Source: Gammaproteobacteria bacterium (GTDB taxonomy: Bacteria; Pseudomonadota; Gammaproteobacteria; Acidithiobacillales; Acidithiobacillaceae). From it: a stretch of 64,000 nucleotides of DNA. The position numbers were made by a program, and so were the translations under genes. Positions 16,402 to 25,382 of this stretch are shown here, one piece after another; position 1 is the first letter of the stretch, and each line of letters begins with the position of its first letter. The DNA lies in NCBI GenBank assembly GCA_023381645.1, contig JAMCRJ010000054.1, positions 1 to 64,000 of the forward strand, written 5' to 3'. The notes beneath the pieces were generated by a model. The model was given only the letters and a program-made list of their open reading frames with translations. It was not told the DNA's origin and ran no database searches.

Positions 16402-17821
16402 AGCCGCCTCCCAATGCGGTTTCCAACTGGGCCCAGGCCTGTAGTGCCGCATAATGGGCAAGGCGCTGGGCCATTTGCTGATGGATGAGGGTGATCTGCC
16501 GCTGCAGCACCACCACGCGGTCACTGAGGCCCAACGCCTGGGCAGTGGCGGTCAGTTTTTCCTGTTCCTGGGTGGCGCTGGTGCCGGCCACCTCGGCTTG
16601 CCACACCTGCCGACTGCGCTGGTATCCCGACAGCGCCGTCAGTACTTGCTGGACCGATTGCAGGATGCTTTCCTGGTAAACGGCCACCGCCTTGGCCTGC
16701 TGCGCCTCGGCGCCGTGGAAGCGGCCAGTCAGGGCGCCGCTGGTGAAAATCGGTAACCGCAAGGCCGGTCCAAAGCTGTACGCAAAGCTCGCCGGGTTCA
16801 GGAGCGTGGCGAGGTGGGCACTGTTCATGTCCAGCAGAGCCGAGAAAGAAATATCCGGATAAAAAGCGGCGCGGGCGGCTTTGGTCTGCTGGACGCTGGC
16901 CAGCGCCAGCGCGCGTGCCGCCTGTACGCCGGGACGGTGGGCAAGAAGGTCCAGACTCAGGTGTGAGGGCAGGGTAGGGATGACTGCGGACGCGGGCGCC
17001 ACCGGCCGGAGCGGTAGGGCATCCGGTGCAATCGCCGCAAGCTCTGCCACGGCGAAGCGCGCGGCAGCCGCCCGTTGCTGCCAGCGGGCCAGGCGGGCGG
17101 TGTTCTGCTGGAGCTGCAAGGACAGGTCGGCAATGGACAGGTCGGTCCCGAGGCCGAGATGCCGCCGCGTTCGCAACAATGCCTGCCGCTGCTGGTAGAG
17201 TTGCTGCAAATGCCGGGCGCTGGCGAGCTGCTGTTCGGCTTCCGCCCAGCGCAGATAGGCATGAACGACGGCGGCGGCGAGCAGGCGGCGGGTATCCGCC
17301 AGCCGCGCTTCGGCGGCGCGTTGTTCACCCAGCGCCGCCTTGAGACGATCCGCATATTTGCCCCAGAAATCGAGCGCCTGCGTAAAACCGAGTCCGATAT
17401 CGCCGCTGTCATAGAGTTTGTTGCCCAGACCGAGCGCCCCCAGCGGGCTGTTGCCGCTGAACTGCAAAGGCGTGACGGCAGCCTGCCCCGAAAGCTGCGG
17501 ACCGAGGGCCGCCGCCCGCCAGGTGCTGATCGATGCCGCCCACTGGACCGTATCGACGGCCTCTGCCAGACGCGGATTGGCCGGGCTCAGGGCCTGGGTC
17601 ATGATTTGATCGAGCCCGGCGCTGGCCAGCCCCGTCCACCAGTCCTGTTGCGGCCACGCGCCAGTGGGTAATGCCTGGGCGCCGTCCAGCCGCTGCACGC
17701 TCTTCGCCCAGGCCGGCGCTTGGACATCCGCGGGGTCCGGGGCACGGATGGTCGGCGCGCAGCCGCCGAGGGCCAAGACGCCGAGGGCAGCGAATGCCGT
17801 GATCCGGCGCTTACGGTGCAT
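16376..17821 (-). CDS. Outer-membrane efflux lipoprotein (NodT/OprM family)
   Basis: The ATG at 17821 lies inside the end of the transporter gene. The precursor has a lipoprotein signal FAALGVLALGGC, with lipid-modified Cys at the end. Two outer-membrane-efflux repeats follow, with the family motifs LRWAEAEQQLASARHLQQLY and HRPGVQAARALALASVQQ, and YPDISFSALL. Length of 481 aa is normal for the family. It forms the trimeric exit channel for the pump. An ATG 9 bases upstream is an alternative start. Confidence 0.9.
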   Translation of the reverse strand: MHRKRRITAFAALGVLALGGCAPTIRAPDPADVQAPAWAKSVQRLDGAQALPTGAWPQQDWWTGLASAGLDQIMTQALSPANPRLAEAVDTVQWAASISTWRAAALGPQLSGQAAVTPLQFSGNSPLGALGLGNKLYDSGDIGLGFTQALDFWGKYADRLKAALGEQRAAEARLADTRRLLAAAVVHAYLRWAEAEQQLASARHLQQLYQQRQALLRTRRHLGLGTDLSIADLSLQLQQNTARLARWQQRAAAARFAVAELAAIAPDALPLRPVAPASAVIPTLPSHLSLDLLAHRPGVQAARALALASVQQTKAARAAFYPDISFSALLDMNSAHLATLLNPASFAYSFGPALRLPIFTSGALTGRFHGAEAQQAKAVAVYQESILQSVQQVLTALSGYQRSRQVWQAEVAGTSATQEQEKLTATAQALGLSDRVVVLQRQITLIHQQMAQRLAHYAALQAWAQLETALGGGYAQSGQHP

Positions 17822-19463
17822 GTTCCACATCTTCCTGCCGACCCGGTTCCGCGTCAAAACCGGCGCTTTCCATGATCTGCTGTTCGATGGTGACCCGCCG
17901 GACCTGCCCGGCCCGGCGGCGATATGGCCCTTTGGTGAGCCATACGAGGGCAAGCACAGCCAGCGCCATCCAGCCCCAGAGCCAGAGCATGGATTGCATG
18001 GATAGTGCGGCACTCTGGGTGGTCAGGTGCTGGATGGACAGGGCCTGCGCGGCGGGACCGCTTACCGGCCAGTGCTCCAGCAGGCTTTGCAAGGGCAAAG
18101 TGGGGGACTGCCAGGCCAGATGCGCCCTGAAGGTGTCGCCATGACGCATCCACAGTGCCGAAAAAGCGCTGGACAGATAAGCGCCGCCGAGAATCCGCAC
18201 AAAGTTCTGCAGGGTGGCAGCAGCGGGCAGGCGGCTCTGGGGCAGCCGTGAAAACATGATCAAGCTCAGGGGTACCAGATAAAACCCGATGGCGATGCCT
18301 TCGATCAAATGGCTGAGGAGCAGACTGCGCAGATTGCTGTGCAGGTTGAGCCGTGTGGTGAATCCATAAATGGCGACGAATCCAAAGCAGATGGTTGCCA
18401 GCCAGCGCGGATTCACCCGGTGCGAGACGGGTCCCATCACCGCGATCAGTGGCACGCCGCCGAGGGCCATGGGCAGCAACACCACGCCCGCCCAGAAAGC
18501 TGAATAGTTGGCATGACTGATGAGGGCCGAGACAAAAAGACTGTTCCCGCCCAGCAGCAGCCCCCACCCGAAAACCAGCGCCGGCAGTGCCAGCACGTAA
18601 TTCCGTCGCCGCAGGAGGCGGAGATCCAGGCAGGGGTGCGGTTGATCCCTTTCCCAGAGGAAAAAGGCCACGAGGAGCACGGCGCCCAGCGCGGTCAGCC
18701 AGCGGATGGCGGGGGCATCCCACCAGTTCCAGTCTTCGCCCCGGTTGAGCACGATCTGGAAGGTGGCGCTCCAGGCGGCGAGCAGCAGCAGCCCGATCCA
18801 GTCGAAGGGTTGGCGCAGGTGTTCGCCCGGATCGTCGCGTAACAGGGCGGAGACCATGCCCAGCGCCAGTAAACCCACGGGAAAGGTCAACACCGCCGCG
18901 GCCCGCCAGTCCCAGGTGTAGGCGATCCAACCCGCCAGCGAGGGCCCGGCAAGCAGGGGCAGCACCAGATTGACGATGCTGAGATCGGCCGCCGTCTTTT
19001 GCCAGCGCAACGGCGCATAGCGGATCAGCAGTCGTCGGGTCAGGGGCGTCAGAAAACCCGCCGCCGTGCCCTGCAGAAACCTGCCGCCCAGAAACAAGCC
19101 GAAATGGTCGCTGAAGACATCGGGCAGGGTGGCCACCATCAGCAGGGTGAGGGAGATCTGAAACATCCGCAGTTCACCGAAACGCTGGTAGAGCCAGGTC
19201 GCGGGTACCACCGCGAGCGCCCAGGCCAGCAGGTAAAAAGTCAGCGACCAGATCGCGTGGTCGAGGCTGGTGCTGTAGGCGCCAGCGATGTACGGCAGCA
19301 TCGGGATGGACCAGGCGAGGCTCCACGAGGCCAGCAGCAGGCCGCTGCTCAGGCCCAGCAACAGCAGCACGCTATCTACCCTGGTAAATGCGGGGTCAGG
19401 GGCGTCAGGAGAAACAGGGCGAACGGCCAAGCGGATACCCGGAGCGGCGAAGATACGATGCAT
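17811..19463 (-). CDS. MFS transporter, DHA2 (EmrB-like) family
   Basis: The 550-aa protein has about 14 hydrophobic helices, the number typical of DHA2 proton-driven exporters, for example VDSVLLLLGLSSGLLLASWS, LAWALAVVPATWLYQRFGEL and FLQGTAAGFLTPLTRRLLI. A charged linker and C-terminal tail follow the last helix. The start at 19463 is tentative because no good ribosome site is visible. The open frame extends another 59 codons upstream. It is the first gene of the operon with outer-membrane factor and fusion protein. Likely role is export of toxic organics or metal complexes. Confidence 0.85.
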   Translation of the reverse strand: MHRIFAAPGIRLAVRPVSPDAPDPAFTRVDSVLLLLGLSSGLLLASWSLAWSIPMLPYIAGAYSTSLDHAIWSLTFYLLAWALAVVPATWLYQRFGELRMFQISLTLLMVATLPDVFSDHFGLFLGGRFLQGTAAGFLTPLTRRLLIRYAPLRWQKTAADLSIVNLVLPLLAGPSLAGWIAYTWDWRAAAVLTFPVGLLALGMVSALLRDDPGEHLRQPFDWIGLLLLAAWSATFQIVLNRGEDWNWWDAPAIRWLTALGAVLLVAFFLWERDQPHPCLDLRLLRRRNYVLALPALVFGWGLLLGGNSLFVSALISHANYSAFWAGVVLLPMALGGVPLIAVMGPVSHRVNPRWLATICFGFVAIYGFTTRLNLHSNLRSLLLSHLIEGIAIGFYLVPLSLIMFSRLPQSRLPAAATLQNFVRILGGAYLSSAFSALWMRHGDTFRAHLAWQSPTLPLQSLLEHWPVSGPAAQALSIQHLTTQSAALSMQSMLWLWGWMALAVLALVWLTKGPYRRRAGQVRRVTIEQQIMESAGFDAEPGRQEDVEHAP

Positions 19464-19917
19464 CTTAGAGGACTGCCGTGCCTGGGGCAAAATGCGTTTC
19501 CAGAGCGGGAGTGATGGCTTTTGCGCATCACCGGCAAAAGACGCTGTCCGCCGACTTTCGCTCCGGAATGGCCTCGGAACCGTGACCGGACTGTTGCGGA
19601 ATTCATATCGATGAGAACAGCGGATGACAAACGGAGCCAAATATGGCTGCCCGGTTAATAGATATACATTATGTGCGTATAAAGATAATAAATGAATAAG
19701 CTTTATTATGGTCCTGTTGTTGTCCCGATATGGGTAAATGACGTAATTTCAATCGCTAACGCGAGATTTAGGTTTTTTCCCGTTGGTCACATCGGTATCG
19801 CCTCATAGATCACAGACCAACTATCTCATTAAATATAAAAATTACTTATAGAATTGGCAAAAATCGTAATTTTCAATTGACTGCAAAGTGTTTTATGTTT
19901 TGAGGCCGCTACAACAG
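19464..19917. other. Divergent intergenic region (454 bases), no gene seen
   Basis: The region separates the minus-strand efflux operon from the plus-strand sulfur cluster. Its right half (about 19640-19890) is markedly AT-rich against a GC-rich background, as expected for promoters of both units. I found no convincing sigma-54 site, terminator or small gene in it. Confidence 0.5.
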
Positions 19918-21126
19918 ATGGGTAATCAATGCATGGCTAGGTTTTTATCAGCAGTTCCTAATGGTGATTTGCGCGAAGTGGTGCGCCACTTTACGCCAAA
20001 CTGGTTTGCCGCGAACATGGGGACAGGTATCCTGGCCCTGATGCTCGCTGATTTCCCATACCATTTCCCCGGTCAGCTCGTGGCTGCGCGAGGGCTCTGG
20101 TCGATCAATGTCATTTTTTTCGGCCTTTTCACCGTATTGTTTCTGGGGCGCGCCATTTTTTACCCGGTCGCCTTTCATCGGCTCTTTGAACATCCCGTGC
20201 AGTCCCTGTTTATCGGGGCCATTCCCATGGGATTTGCCACCATTGTCAACGGCATCTTCCTGCTGTGGCCACTGTCGCCCGAAACCGTCCTCGTTGCCCA
20301 CTATCTCTGGTGGATAGACGTGGTCCTCTCGCTTTTTTCCGTGCTGGCGGTCCCTTATTACATGTTTACGACCCAGCACCATGCCATGGACCGCATGACC
20401 GCAGCATGGCTGCTGCCGGTGGTTCCGCCGGAGGTGGCGGCGGCAAGCGGCGGTATGCTGGCCGGGCATCTGAGCACTGGCGCGGCTGGCTGGGTGATTT
20501 ATACCAGTTACGCGCTTTGGGCCATTTCCGTGCCACTGGCCTTTGCCATACTGACGATCCTTTTCCTCCGTCTTACCCTGCATAAAATGCCGCACATCGA
20601 CATGGCCGTGTCCGCCTGGCTGCCTCTCGGTCCTCTGGGTACCGGTGCTCTGGCAATGCTGGTGCTGGGTCCCTCTGATCAATATGCCTTTGCCAACAGC
20701 TCCATGGCGGCAGTGGGTGCGTTGGGGGAACCTATCGGGATCATCGCGGGCCTCGTACTGTGGGGTTTCGGGTTGTGGTGGATGGCGATTGCCATATTTT
20801 TCACCTTGCGTTATCTGAATGAGGGCCTGCCCTTCAACATGGGCTGGTGGGGTTTCACCTTCCCTCTGGGCGTCTTTACGGCGTCCACCTATGCCCTGGC
20901 GAGGGAAACGAGGTTCGTAGTGTTCGATCATATCGGTGCCGCTTTTACCATTCTCCTGGCCTTTTTCTGGGTGGTGGTGACCTGGCGGACCTTTGGCGGC
21001 ATGTGGGTCGGGCGCCTGTTCCGTGACCCCTCCCTTTCGGAAGAAACCGCCATGTTGATCGACAGTAAAGAAGACGTGCAGCGACTGATTACAAAAGAGG
21101 ATGTGATCAAGGATCTTAGGAGTTGA
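19918..21126 (+). CDS. TDT-family anion exporter (TehA/Mae1/Ssu1-like), candidate sulfite exporter
   Basis: The protein of about 400 aa has ten predicted membrane helices. Family features include FTPNWFAANMGTGILALML at the N terminus and GFGLWWMAIAIFFTLRYLNE with GWWGFTFPLGVFTASTYAL near the C terminus. TDT members include malate transporters, tellurite-resistance TehA, SLAC1 anion channels and the Ssu1 sulfite exporter. The position at the head of a thiosulfate-oxidation cluster favours sulfite or another sulfur oxyanion, by inference. Start candidates are ATG 19888, 19918 and 19933. None has a strong ribosome site, and 19918 is a compromise. The gene ends 39 bases before the Tat-protein gene. 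Confidence 0.85.
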   Translation: MGNQCMARFLSAVPNGDLREVVRHFTPNWFAANMGTGILALMLADFPYHFPGQLVAARGLWSINVIFFGLFTVLFLGRAIFYPVAFHRLFEHPVQSLFIGAIPMGFATIVNGIFLLWPLSPETVLVAHYLWWIDVVLSLFSVLAVPYYMFTTQHHAMDRMTAAWLLPVVPPEVAAASGGMLAGHLSTGAAGWVIYTSYALWAISVPLAFAILTILFLRLTLHKMPHIDMAVSAWLPLGPLGTGALAMLVLGPSDQYAFANSSMAAVGALGEPIGIIAGLVLWGFGLWWMAIAIFFTLRYLNEGLPFNMGWWGFTFPLGVFTASTYALARETRFVVFDHIGAAFTILLAFFWVVVTWRTFGGMWVGRLFRDPSLSEETAMLIDSKEDVQRLITKEDVIKDLRS

Positions 21127-21165
21127 GTGGTGTTCTTGTTGGATCAACCTGGAAGGAGAATGGAC

Positions 21166-21978
21166 ATGAGCAACGAATCAAATCTGTTGAGCCGCAGAGA
21201 AGCAATGAAGCGTACGGTGCTGGGTGCGGGGGCAGTCGCCGTGGGTGCCCTGGGGGCCAATGCCTCAGCCATGGCCGCCGGCATGAGCGGAAACCCCGCC
21301 AATCTATTGCCCACCGGTGCCGGCACGCTGCAGGAATTGAGTAACCGGCTGGCCAAAGCGCCACGGCGGCGCGATTTCAAAACCGTTCCCATGATGTTGA
21401 CCAGCCCGGACCAATGGGACAGCGAAGCATTGGATGAGCTACTGCACTACGCCGGCGGTCCCAAGCAGGTATGGGACAATACCGCGCTGACCAGCCCGTG
21501 GCTGAACCTGATGCGCAACAGCATGAATGTGCAGATCTGGTCGTTCAAGCATCCGGATTTCCTCGCCCTGTCGGCCACCCATGGTTCCGCGCATTTTGCC
21601 CTGTACGACAATTACATCTGGAACAAGTATCTCGCCACCCTCACCAAAGGCAAATGGAAGGCGAACGCCTGGTTGAAACAGCCCCCGGCGTCGGCGACCA
21701 ATCCGGCCGATTTTGAGGACCCCGAAGGCGTTTTCTCCCCCCACGACAACAGCATCATCGTTCTGCAGCGTCGTGGTGCCGTATTCCTGGCCTGCCACAA
21801 CGAGGTGTGGGAGCTCACCATGGGTTTACATTCCAAGGGCATCAACCCGGATCATCTGAGCCATGAAGAAATGGCTGCGGAATTCACCAACCACTTGATT
21901 CCGGGGGTAGTGCTCACCCCAGGTATCGTCGGTACCTTACCGGAGTTGCAGTTGGCGGGATATCAGTACGCCAAATAA
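21166..21978 (+). CDS. Tat-exported DsrE-like periplasmic protein, copy 1
   Basis: The ATG at 21166 follows AAGGAG by 7 bases. The N terminus has the twin-arginine signal SRREAMKRTVLGAGAVAVGA with cleavage after about AMA. The mature part (about 230 aa) ends with VLQRRGAVFLACHNEVWELT, then GINPDHLSHEEMAAEFTNHL and GVVLTPGIVGTLPELQLAGY. This resembles the C-terminal half of DsrE-like sulfur-carrier folds (Cys strand, then a 'P-x-G-V-x-E-L-x-x-L-Q-x-x-G-Y' end). The Cys of FLACHN is kept in the second copy (FLGCHN) and could carry sulfur. Export by Tat suggests folding or cofactor binding before export. It starts the conserved block Tat protein, solute-binding protein, DoxDA. Fold assignment is my inference. 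Confidence 0.75.
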   Translation: MSNESNLLSRREAMKRTVLGAGAVAVGALGANASAMAAGMSGNPANLLPTGAGTLQELSNRLAKAPRRRDFKTVPMMLTSPDQWDSEALDELLHYAGGPKQVWDNTALTSPWLNLMRNSMNVQIWSFKHPDFLALSATHGSAHFALYDNYIWNKYLATLTKGKWKANAWLKQPPASATNPADFEDPEGVFSPHDNSIIVLQRRGAVFLACHNEVWELTMGLHSKGINPDHLSHEEMAAEFTNHLIPGVVLTPGIVGTLPELQLAGYQYAK

Positions 21979-22002
21979 CCGTGCATAAATGAGGGTAATG
22001 AG

Positions 22003-23013
22003 ATGAAAAAAAGTAAAACGCTGCAGATCGCTACCGTAGCCGCAGTCGCATCCCTGCTGTTCTGCGGAGCAGTCGCCCAGGCTGCGGATATGGGATGGAA
22101 CGGAAAGGCCGAGGCTCCCCGTTATCAGGAGCAGGTGTTTCCGCCCTGGCAACACGGCGGGAACAATCCCGCGATCCAGAAGGGCCTGGAGTTCACCGTC
22201 CCGGAAGTCGATGATCTGGCGGATTTCCACGGTTCCATAGATAATCCGCAACTCACGATTTTTGTGGGCGGCAATTACTATTTCGCCATGGCTCCGCTGG
22301 TAAAAGCCTTTGAAAAGGAACACCCGGATATCCGGGGGAAGATCTACTACGAGACGTTGCCGCCCGGCATCCTGATCAAGCAGATGAAGCAGGGTGGCAC
22401 CATCACCATCGGCAACATGACGTGGACCGTCAAGCCTGATGTCTATGCTGCAGGGCTGAAGAAAGTGAACGCCTTCATCAAGGAAGGCTTGCTGCAGGGT
22501 CCTGCGGTGCCTTATGTCACCAATGACCTGACCATCATGGTCCCGAAAGGCAATCCCGCCCACATTACCGGACTCCAGGATCTGGGCAAGCCCGGCGTAC
22601 GTTTGTCCATGCCCAATCCCGCCTGGGAAGGCGTCGCCAGACAGATCAAAATGTCTCTGACCAAGGCTGGCGGCCCTGCGCTGGAGAAAATGGTGTACGA
22701 CACCAAAGTCAAGAACGGGGAAACGATCCTCACCCATATCCATCATCGTCAGACGCCGCTCTTCCTGATGCAGGGTCTCGCTGATGCGGGGGTGACGTGG
22801 AAATCGGAAGCGATTTTCCAGGAACAGGCGGGGCATCCCATTGCCAACGTCGCGATCCCCGCGAAGGACAACACCACGGCGATCTACGCTTCAGCCGTAG
22901 TCAAAGGTGCGGCACATCCCAAGTGGGCCAGGGACTGGGTGAATTTTTTGAAGTCACCTACCGCATTGCAGATCTTTGAGCACTACGGTTTCAAGCCGTA
23001 CACGGGCAAATAA
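22003..23013 (+). CDS. Periplasmic oxyanion-binding protein (sulfate/thiosulfate/molybdate-binding type), copy 1
   Basis: The 336-aa precursor has a Sec signal (ATVAAVASLLFCGAVAQAA). The type-2 binding-protein fold reads as DNPQLTIFVGGNYYFAMAPL, IYYETLPPGILIKQMKQGG, VPYVTNDLTIMVPKGNPAHI and PNPAWEGVARQIKMSL, a ModA/Sbp-like pattern. No ABC permease or ATPase lies nearby in either copy of the cluster, so import is not its obvious role. It may capture thiosulfate or sulfate for the DoxDA enzyme encoded next. It starts 24 bases after the Tat-protein gene and is separated from doxDA by an intrinsic terminator-like hairpin. Confidence 0.85.
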   Translation: MKKSKTLQIATVAAVASLLFCGAVAQAADMGWNGKAEAPRYQEQVFPPWQHGGNNPAIQKGLEFTVPEVDDLADFHGSIDNPQLTIFVGGNYYFAMAPLVKAFEKEHPDIRGKIYYETLPPGILIKQMKQGGTITIGNMTWTVKPDVYAAGLKKVNAFIKEGLLQGPAVPYVTNDLTIMVPKGNPAHITGLQDLGKPGVRLSMPNPAWEGVARQIKMSLTKAGGPALEKMVYDTKVKNGETILTHIHHRQTPLFLMQGLADAGVTWKSEAIFQEQAGHPIANVAIPAKDNTTAIYASAVVKGAAHPKWARDWVNFLKSPTALQIFEHYGFKPYTGK

Positions 23014-23015
23014 GT

Positions 23016-23043
23016 AAAAAGGGAGGGGATTCCCTCCCTTTTT
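23016..23043 (+). terminator. Intrinsic terminator/attenuator between binding protein and doxDA
   Basis: AAAAAGGGAGGG at 23016-23027 pairs perfectly with CCCTCCCTTTTT at 23032-23043 around GATT. The T run makes a proper intrinsic terminator on plus, and it is symmetric enough to act on both strands. Partial readthrough would give more Tat and binding protein than DoxDA. Confidence 0.85.
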
Positions 23044-23065
23044 CTGGCACAACAGGAGAAACTTC

Positions 23066-24148
23066 ATGGCAACGACCATGTCAAATACCACCCCGCAGGA
23101 CACGCCGGATCGCAGTTGGCGTTTCGCCGCCATTGCCCTCCTTGCCGTACGCTTCGTCCAGGGATGGATCTACTGGGGCGGCGGCACCAGACGGTTTATC
23201 TACGGTCCGCAAAAGCTGGACGTACATGGCCACTGGATGGCCTACAAATTCCAGACGGCAATGCCCGGAGCCATACTGGGTACGGATCATCTGGTAGCTT
23301 TTTTATTGCATCATTTCACCCTGCTCTATGCTGGGGTGATTATTTTCAGCGCCGTTGAAATGATCGCAGGTTTTATGCTGATTGTCGGCTTGTATACCCG
23401 CCTCGCAGCGGTAGCCACCCTCGGCTTGTCCTTCGTGCTGATGCTGCTGTTCGGTTGGCAGGGCGCCACCTGCATCGATGAATGGACCATGGCTGCGTCC
23501 AACTTTGCCATGGGCATCACGCTGTTTCTTGCGGGAAGCGGCGCGTATTCCGTGGACAACTGGCTCCTGTCGCGGAAACCGGCGCTGGCCCAAAATGGCC
23601 TGTTCCGCTGGCTGGGCGGTGCCCTGCCTTTGCCTTTGAGCGATGGCGCCTTCAAGAAGCTCGCATTGATATTGTTCTGGATTGCCGTGGCCTTTATCGT
23701 CGCCACTTACAGTTATTACCGTGGCTCGGTGTTCACGCCTTTTCACGGTGGTCCAGTGAGTCCGGCGAAGCATCACTGGAAGCTGGACGGGGCCACGCTG
23801 CAGAAGGACGGTAGTGTGACATTCCACGCCTATGTGGATTCCGGGGTGGCGGCAGAGCCGTCCAATGTGCTCGAGGCAGCGCTGATCGATACCAGCACCG
23901 GGAAGCCGGTGGAGAAATGGGCCAGTTCGACCCTCTCCACATTGCCGAAAAGCGCCTTTTCCAACGATTTTGCCTACCAGCAGATTCATACCGGGAAGTT
24001 CGGTATTACCGGACCTGTCGGTGCGCAGGCTACCGTACGCCTGCCGTCAACGATGCCAAGCGGGGCAACCATCGGTCAGGGCTCTTACGTTCTCGAGCTG
24101 ACCTCCGTAAACGGCCACGTATGGAAAGCACCAGTGCAGCATCCATGA
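23066..24148 (+). CDS. doxDA: Thiosulfate:quinone oxidoreductase DoxDA, copy 1
   Basis: DoxDA oxidises thiosulfate to tetrathionate and reduces quinone in the cytoplasmic membrane. The 360-aa protein fuses the DoxD part (four helices in about residues 15-190, with RFVQGWIYWGGGTRRFIYGP, then LFGWQGATCIDEWTMAASNF) to the DoxA part. The DoxA part starts after the helix LALILFWIAVAFIVATYSYY (about 200-220) and is a beta-rich periplasmic domain of about 140 aa. CAGGAG precedes the ATG. A second doxDA lies at 25975-27057 in opposite orientation. In the archaeon Acidianus the two subunits are separate. Fusion is usual in Acidithiobacillus. Confidence 0.95.
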   Translation: MATTMSNTTPQDTPDRSWRFAAIALLAVRFVQGWIYWGGGTRRFIYGPQKLDVHGHWMAYKFQTAMPGAILGTDHLVAFLLHHFTLLYAGVIIFSAVEMIAGFMLIVGLYTRLAAVATLGLSFVLMLLFGWQGATCIDEWTMAASNFAMGITLFLAGSGAYSVDNWLLSRKPALAQNGLFRWLGGALPLPLSDGAFKKLALILFWIAVAFIVATYSYYRGSVFTPFHGGPVSPAKHHWKLDGATLQKDGSVTFHAYVDSGVAAEPSNVLEAALIDTSTGKPVEKWASSTLSTLPKSAFSNDFAYQQIHTGKFGITGPVGAQATVRLPSTMPSGATIGQGSYVLELTSVNGHVWKAPVQHP

Positions 24149-24245
24149 GCACCATCTAGTCGGGTCGGGCAGTTGCCAGCCTCAATCTGTGGCATGGGCG
24201 TCGGTTCATCCATGCCATTTTCCGGAAATTCAACAGGAGAATAAA

Positions 24246-24893
24246 ATGTTCAAGCGCCTAGCAAACGCCGCAATTCCATTTGCCTTCGTCGGCATGTTAT
24301 TCGGGCTGTCGGTATCTGTGGCCTCTGCTGACGACAGTAGTAACCAGGCCGTGCAACAAGAGTTGAATGCACGCATGGAGAAATTCTTTTCGGATCAGAA
24401 ACCCTTTCCCTACGGCACCTATCAGTATACGGACCGCAGCTTGTTATTGGCGATCAGCAAGGATCCCAGCAAGTATGCTTTGATCGATATCCGGACGCCA
24501 ACCTATCACGATTTTTTCTGCGGGGTGCATTCCAACAAGCATGTCTGCACCGGACGGGGCTGGCAACGTATTTACGGCTATGCGCAGGGCCATGTGCCAG
24601 GTGCTCGGAATATCCCGTATCTGAATCTTCCTGCGGCCATCAAGGGCAACACCATTCCCAAAAACAAGACCGTTATCGTCATGTGTCCGACGGGCCAGCT
24701 ATCCAACCAGACGGCCGGAGTATTGCGTATGCTCGGTTACGACGCCTACGCCCTGCGAGGCGGTGTCAATGGCTGGAAAAAGGCAGGGTATCCCATTGTC
24801 ATCGGTAAAGAGCCGGGCACCATGGCGCAGGCGTGTCATCCCTGGCAGACGTGCTGGCGGCAGTTCCAGTATGACAACCCGCAGGCGCATTGA
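24246..24893 (+). CDS. Periplasmic rhodanese (P21-type thiosulfate sulfurtransferase)
   Basis: The ATG at 24246 follows CAGGAG. The 215-aa precursor has a Sec signal (FAFVGMLFGLSVSVASA). A single rhodanese domain shows ALIDIRTPTYHDFF, GHVPGARNIPYLNLP, the active loop CPTGQLSN with catalytic Cys, and RMLGYDAYALRGGVNGWKKA. Extra Cys at FFCGVHSNKHVC and CHPWQTCW near the end could form disulfides. The size fits the sulfur-induced P21 rhodanese described from A. ferrooxidans. It follows doxDA in the same direction and may transfer sulfane sulfur in the periplasm. Confidence 0.9.
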   Translation: MFKRLANAAIPFAFVGMLFGLSVSVASADDSSNQAVQQELNARMEKFFSDQKPFPYGTYQYTDRSLLLAISKDPSKYALIDIRTPTYHDFFCGVHSNKHVCTGRGWQRIYGYAQGHVPGARNIPYLNLPAAIKGNTIPKNKTVIVMCPTGQLSNQTAGVLRMLGYDAYALRGGVNGWKKAGYPIVIGKEPGTMAQACHPWQTCWRQFQYDNPQAH

Positions 24894-24900
24894 CGGGTTT

Positions 24901-24933
24901 GGAAGCAGGCTTCCGGGGGCCGGGCGTGCCCCC
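24901..24933 (+). other. Two adjacent hairpins between the rhodanese genes
   Basis: GGAAGC-AG-GCTTCC (24901-24914) is followed at once by GGGGGC and GCCCCC around CGGGCGT (24915-24933). No T run follows. They may slow polymerase or protect the upstream mRNA. Confidence 0.4.
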
Positions 24934-24953
24934 GCCGGTATGAGTCAGATCCT

Positions 24954-25352
24954 ATGTCCCATGTAATCCAAGAAGCAACCTGTCAGCAGGCGCTTGTGGC
25001 GCTGGGCGATCGCGATTCCGTCGTAATTGACGTGCGATGCCAGGAGGAATATGCGTTATACGGGCAGATCGCGGGGGCGCATCTCATCCCGTGGAAGCTG
25101 ATTCGTGATGACGCACTGGTGGATAATCAGCATTTTCAGCGCGAACTGGAAAACGCCGTGAGCCACTGCAAGGGCCTGGGCGGTTTCAAGCTATACTTCA
25201 TCTGCGGTAGCGGAAACCGTTCCTGTGACGCTGCTGAATGTGCCCTGGACATGCTGGGAGACGATGGTTACGAGGTATATAACGTCGTTGGTGGTATAGA
25301 TGAGTGGGTCTGCAGCGGCCTGCCGACATCACCTGCTGCCCTCTCGGCGTAG
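24954..25352 (+). CDS. Cytoplasmic rhodanese-like sulfurtransferase
   Basis: The 132-aa protein has one rhodanese domain without a signal peptide: VVIDVRCQEEYALYGQIAGA, LIPWKL, the active loop CGSGNRS with catalytic Cys, and YEVYNVVGGIDEWVCSGLP. Several extra Cys residues (TCQQ, DVRC, SHCKG, AAEC, WVC) are unusual for such a small protein and could carry sulfane sulfur. It is the last plus-strand gene of the cluster and ends 30 bases from the converging TlpA-like gene. Confidence 0.88.
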   Translation: MSHVIQEATCQQALVALGDRDSVVIDVRCQEEYALYGQIAGAHLIPWKLIRDDALVDNQHFQRELENAVSHCKGLGGFKLYFICGSGNRSCDAAECALDMLGDDGYEVYNVVGGIDEWVCSGLPTSPAALSA

Positions 25353-25382
25353 GCTTGCAAAACCCGTATTTTGTCCTTTTCC

